Of a stretch of DNA of 64,000 nt, positions 61,699 through 64,000 are shown one piece after another. Positions within the stretch are counted from its first letter, which is position 1; each line of letters starts with the position of its first letter. A program made the translations under genes and the position numbers. Source of the stretch: Bacteroidales bacterium UBA1800 (lineage in GTDB: Bacteria > Bacteroidota > Bacteroidia > Bacteroidales > VadinHA17). The stretch is taken from positions 1 through 64,000 of the forward strand of contig DCFQ01000103.1 of NCBI GenBank assembly GCA_002319915.1, read 5' to 3'. A model generated the notes under the pieces. That model made no database searches. It worked only from the letters and a program-made list of their open reading frames with translations, and was not told the DNA's origin.

Positions 61699-62109
61699 AT
61701 GAGGATATTTGTGTACATGCTGGCTGGTGCCTTCCTGCTTACATCATCGTGCGCAACAGTCAACAAAAGGACCCGGAATACGGAGACTCCCGCAAAAACG
61801 CTGCTTATGCCGGCAGGACCGGTCAAAGAGGTCAGGGAGCGGTTGGTATCTAACAATGATAAGGCTCCTGACAATCATAATTACTTTGTTATTATCGGCA
61901 GCTTCAGAAGCTATGGGAATGCTCTCAAGCATAAAACCATGGTCGCCAGGGACGGTTTTATCCCCGAGATACTTAAGAATGCTGCCGGTTTGTACAGGGT
62001 ATCGGTAAAAGCGACCGATGACCCGGATGAGGCCAGGGCGGAAGTCAGGCGGATCTGGACAAAGTTCCCCGGTTATTCTGACACCTGGATGCTTATCCAG
62101 ATAAAATAA
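61699..62109 (+). CDS. SPOR-domain lipoprotein
   Basis: A 136-aa lipoprotein, lipobox LTSSC with C18. A linker is followed by a SPOR domain at about 60-136 (YFVIIGSFRSYGNALKHKTM, YRVSVKATDDPDEARAE), which binds denuded glycan strands of septal peptidoglycan. It is anchored to the outer membrane and probably assists envelope maintenance or division. The following gene starts 33 bp downstream. Confidence 0.92.
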   Translation: MRIFVYMLAGAFLLTSSCATVNKRTRNTETPAKTLLMPAGPVKEVRERLVSNNDKAPDNHNYFVIIGSFRSYGNALKHKTMVARDGFIPEILKNAAGLYRVSVKATDDPDEARAEVRRIWTKFPGYSDTWMLIQIK

Positions 62110-62142
62110 GAACTGAAGCCAGGTTGATTTGTTAATCCTGTT

Positions 62143-63072
62143 ATGATCAGGTTTCCTTCCTCACCCATTATCCCGGAAAAAATTCTCTCCGGACGGTATC
62201 TTAAATCCGCACTTACTCTTTGCCTCTTGCTAATGACAATTTTTGATGTCAACAGCGTGGGGAAGAGTAAAACTACTCCATATCGCGACCTGGAAAAGAC
62301 TATAAGGGAAAAGTACGATTCCCGTGCAGTATTTACGTGGGACCAGTACAAAGAATTGCTGAAGGAGCTGAAAGATCCCAAATTCAGGGTGCTGCCCCTG
62401 CACGAAATGGCAGATACCTACGACTCCACCAGGGTTATTGTCGGCCTCAGGCACGATGTGGACTTTAATCCCTTCAAGGCCCTCGAGATGGCCAGGATCG
62501 AACATCTTTACGGAATAAGGGCCACCTATTTCCTCCTGGCAACAGCGGAGTACAGCGGGGTGTTCATGGGTTCAAAACTGGTCCGGTCCAAAGGGTTGAA
62601 AGCCCTTTACAGGGACCTGTATGAGACCGGGGCCGAGATCGGAATACATAACGACATGCTTACGGTTATGATACTTTACGATATCGACCCGTACAAGTTC
62701 AACCACGACGAACTGGCATTTTATAATTCTATCAGGATACCTGTTTACGGCTCAGCTGCCCATGGATCGGAGATCGCAAAGAAGACTGTTCCCAATTTCC
62801 AGATATTTTCGGACTTTTCCGCGAAGGACTCGGTTTCATACCTCGGCAGGAAGTACCCTCTCGGAAAACAGAGCCTGAAGGAATGCGGATACCAGTATGA
62901 GGCATATTTCATTAAGCATAACATTTATTTGTCAGATTCAGGCGGAAAGTGGCACAATGCCGAGGGTGTTTCGGGAGTCCTGCAGCGACTGAGGGAAAGT
63001 GTCCCTGGTGACCGGATCGAAATTCTTATGCATCCCGAATGGTGGGGCAAGACTGAACAAAAAACCCCCTGA
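62143..63072 (+). CDS. Polysaccharide deacetylase-like protein
   Basis: A 309-aa protein with a probable N-terminal signal or anchor (about 22-37). VGLRHDVDFNPFKALEM (about 104-120) holds the NodB-type Asp-Asp pair for metal, and GAEIGIHNDM has the histidine motif (about H167). The mid-region SAAHGSE and C-terminal LMHPEWWG match NodB-type tails. It is expected to act on an acetylated glycan or be related to such enzymes. The last codons and stop lie within the dispersed repeat at 63066-63163, so the true C-terminus may have been altered by it. Confidence 0.8.
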   Translation: MIRFPSSPIIPEKILSGRYLKSALTLCLLLMTIFDVNSVGKSKTTPYRDLEKTIREKYDSRAVFTWDQYKELLKELKDPKFRVLPLHEMADTYDSTRVIVGLRHDVDFNPFKALEMARIEHLYGIRATYFLLATAEYSGVFMGSKLVRSKGLKALYRDLYETGAEIGIHNDMLTVMILYDIDPYKFNHDELAFYNSIRIPVYGSAAHGSEIAKKTVPNFQIFSDFSAKDSVSYLGRKYPLGKQSLKECGYQYEAYFIKHNIYLSDSGGKWHNAEGVSGVLQRLRESVPGDRIEILMHPEWWGKTEQKTP

Positions 63073-63163
63073 ATCCCCTGAAGGGGACTTACCTGACCCC
63101 CTTTTGGAGGTTGGGGGTAATCCTTTACGGGCTTTGCTAATACTTAGCGCACTTTGCGGATAA
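63066..63163. repeat. Truncated copy of the dispersed CCCCTGAAGGGG element
   Basis: AATCCCCTGAAGGGGACTT at 63072-63090 is identical to 56865-56883, and later segments (CACTTTGCGGATAA) align to the right end of the 56815-56958 element. The left end of that element is missing here. It begins inside the stop codon of the deacetylase-like gene. The rest of the 164-bp gap has no gene. Confidence 0.7.
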
Positions 63164-63236
63164 AAGAGCGAAGGTGATAATTCTATTCTGATCGATTCTT
63201 TAAAATTTACTATCTTCCGATCTTAACAATAAACCC

Positions 63237-64000
63237 ATGAAACGAAAGGCAAACATCCTTATTTCGACTTGCTTTATCCTGATCGTCAGCGTTTTCACAA
63301 CCGTGGCCCAGGTAAAACAGGTGAAGCTGACCAGCTTCAGCCTTCAGTCGTCTTCGCTTATCAAGTCGACCGGTGAAGAGATCTCAACTCCCGGATACAA
63401 TTCAAAAGTTTACTGGTTTCCGGTAAAAGTCCCGTCAACTGTCCTGTCGGGGCTGGTGGCAAACGGAATCTATCCCGATCCCAATTACGGGCTTAATAAT
63501 ATGCTGATCCCGGATGCATCAGATGAGTTCAACAAAACCTACAAGCTTGAACAGTACAGCTTCCTTCCCAATGATCCAAATCCATGGAAGAAACCGTACT
63601 GGTACAGGACCGAATTCATGGTTCCTGCCTCTGATAACGGGAAATGTTTTCAGCTGATATTCAAGGGGATCAATTACAGGGCAGGGCTTTGGGTCAATGG
63701 CAGCCAGGTATGCGATTCCACAGTCATGGCTGGCATGTTTGCCCAGTACAGCTTCGACATCACCAAATATATCAAGGCAGGGCAAAAGAACGCTGTCGCT
63801 GTCAGGATCTATCCTCTGGATTACCCTGGTCTTCCTTCGACTGAACAGCTTGAGGCCCTTGGTGATTTCTATCCCAACGGCGGTCCCACCGGCGATATCG
63901 GTAAAAATGTTACGATGCTTTGCTCAGTAGGGTGGGACTGGGTTCCTCCGGTCCGTGACAGGAATATCGGATTATGGCTACCGGTTTATCTCAGGACAAC
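63237..64000 (+). CDS. Glycoside hydrolase family 2 protein (partial)
   Basis: Open reading frame running off the right edge; 254 codons and two bases are visible. Signal peptide about 1-24 (ISTCFILIVSVFTTVAQ). The mature N-terminus resembles the GH2 sugar-binding domain: YWYRTEFMVP, FKGINYRAGLWVNGSQV, and GWDWVPPVRDRNIGLW, which occurs in exo-beta-D-glucosaminidase/mannosidase-like GH2 enzymes. The catalytic domain is outside the window, so the substrate cannot be fixed. Confidence 0.88.
   Translation, partial: MKRKANILISTCFILIVSVFTTVAQVKQVKLTSFSLQSSSLIKSTGEEISTPGYNSKVYWFPVKVPSTVLSGLVANGIYPDPNYGLNNMLIPDASDEFNKTYKLEQYSFLPNDPNPWKKPYWYRTEFMVPASDNGKCFQLIFKGINYRAGLWVNGSQVCDSTVMAGMFAQYSFDITKYIKAGQKNAVAVRIYPLDYPGLPSTEQLEALGDFYPNGGPTGDIGKNVTMLCSVGWDWVPPVRDRNIGLWLPVYLRT

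Overview
The window comes from the chromosome of a member of the Bacteroidota, most likely Bacteroidales-like. The evidence is a type IX secretion (T9SS) type-B cargo next to a PorP/SprF partner, a fused SecDF, adjacent era and der, DUF4783-nadC-yihY next to rlmH, a TIGR02757 protein, and several promoters of the Bacteroidota form (TAnnTTTG at -7). No rRNA, tRNA, phage, insertion sequence with transposase, or CRISPR array was found. The GC content looks moderate and gene style is uniform, so most of the window reads as vertically inherited core plus clade-specific accessory genes.

Layout. 1-3.6 kb (minus): a heptamer array, a lipoprotein resembling an inactive peptidase, YihY, NadC and DUF4783. 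3.7-8 kb (plus): RlmH and a 1233-aa membrane histidine kinase. 8-18.4 kb (plus): a tightly spaced five-gene T9SS locus: giant glycine-rich/Ig-like secreted protein, PorP/SprF, PD40-PKD protein, unknown secreted protein, and a propeller/SpoIIE sensor phosphatase. 18.4-21.9 kb (minus): lipoprotein, Der, Era, RluB-like synthase. 22-28 kb (plus): GlmM, then a MacA-like adaptor, a MacB-like permease without ATPase, and TolC. 28.3-32.7 kb (plus): SecDF, TatA-like protein, LolD-like ATPase. 32.8-40.1 kb (minus): a six-gene complex-I/hydrogenase-4-like membrane complex. 40.3-45.8 kb (plus): TIGR02757, a glycoside hydrolase fused to a CehA/McbA-type PHP domain, and a NodB-like protein. 45.8-53.3 kb (plus): an ABC export system (adaptor, ATPase, two permeases) with its own NtrC-type regulator and kinase; a sigma-54 promoter and a perfect dyad lie upstream. 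53.4-54.5 kb (minus): DUF2892, thioredoxin-fold protein, DUF6132. 54.6-64 kb: TrmN6, saccharopine dehydrogenase-like protein (minus), MutS, an Lgt-like/beta-barrel fusion, SPOR lipoprotein, deacetylase-like protein, and the start of a GH2 enzyme cut by the window edge.

The most unusual item is the six-subunit complex at 32.8-40.1 kb. Its large subunit has lost both CxxC nickel-iron motifs, and its NuoB-like subunit keeps only one of the four ligands for the terminal cluster while retaining a ferredoxin-type CxxCxxC site. The membrane proton-channel subunits look intact. It therefore resembles the energy-converting-hydrogenase-related (Ehr) group, possibly with an altered electron path. Next in interest are the Lgt-like protein fused to a barrel-like domain, the glycoside hydrolase-PHP fusion, and the self-contained sigma-54 ABC export locus.

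Intergenic spaces carry dispersed palindromic elements (31.3, 55.3, 56.8, 63.1 kb), a widely recurring 33-bp motif at 48.0 kb, and two heptamer arrays. Start sites of several genes were moved to internal ATGs where a promoter, signal peptide or family length argued for it. All function calls are made by eye from protein sequence; no database search was run.
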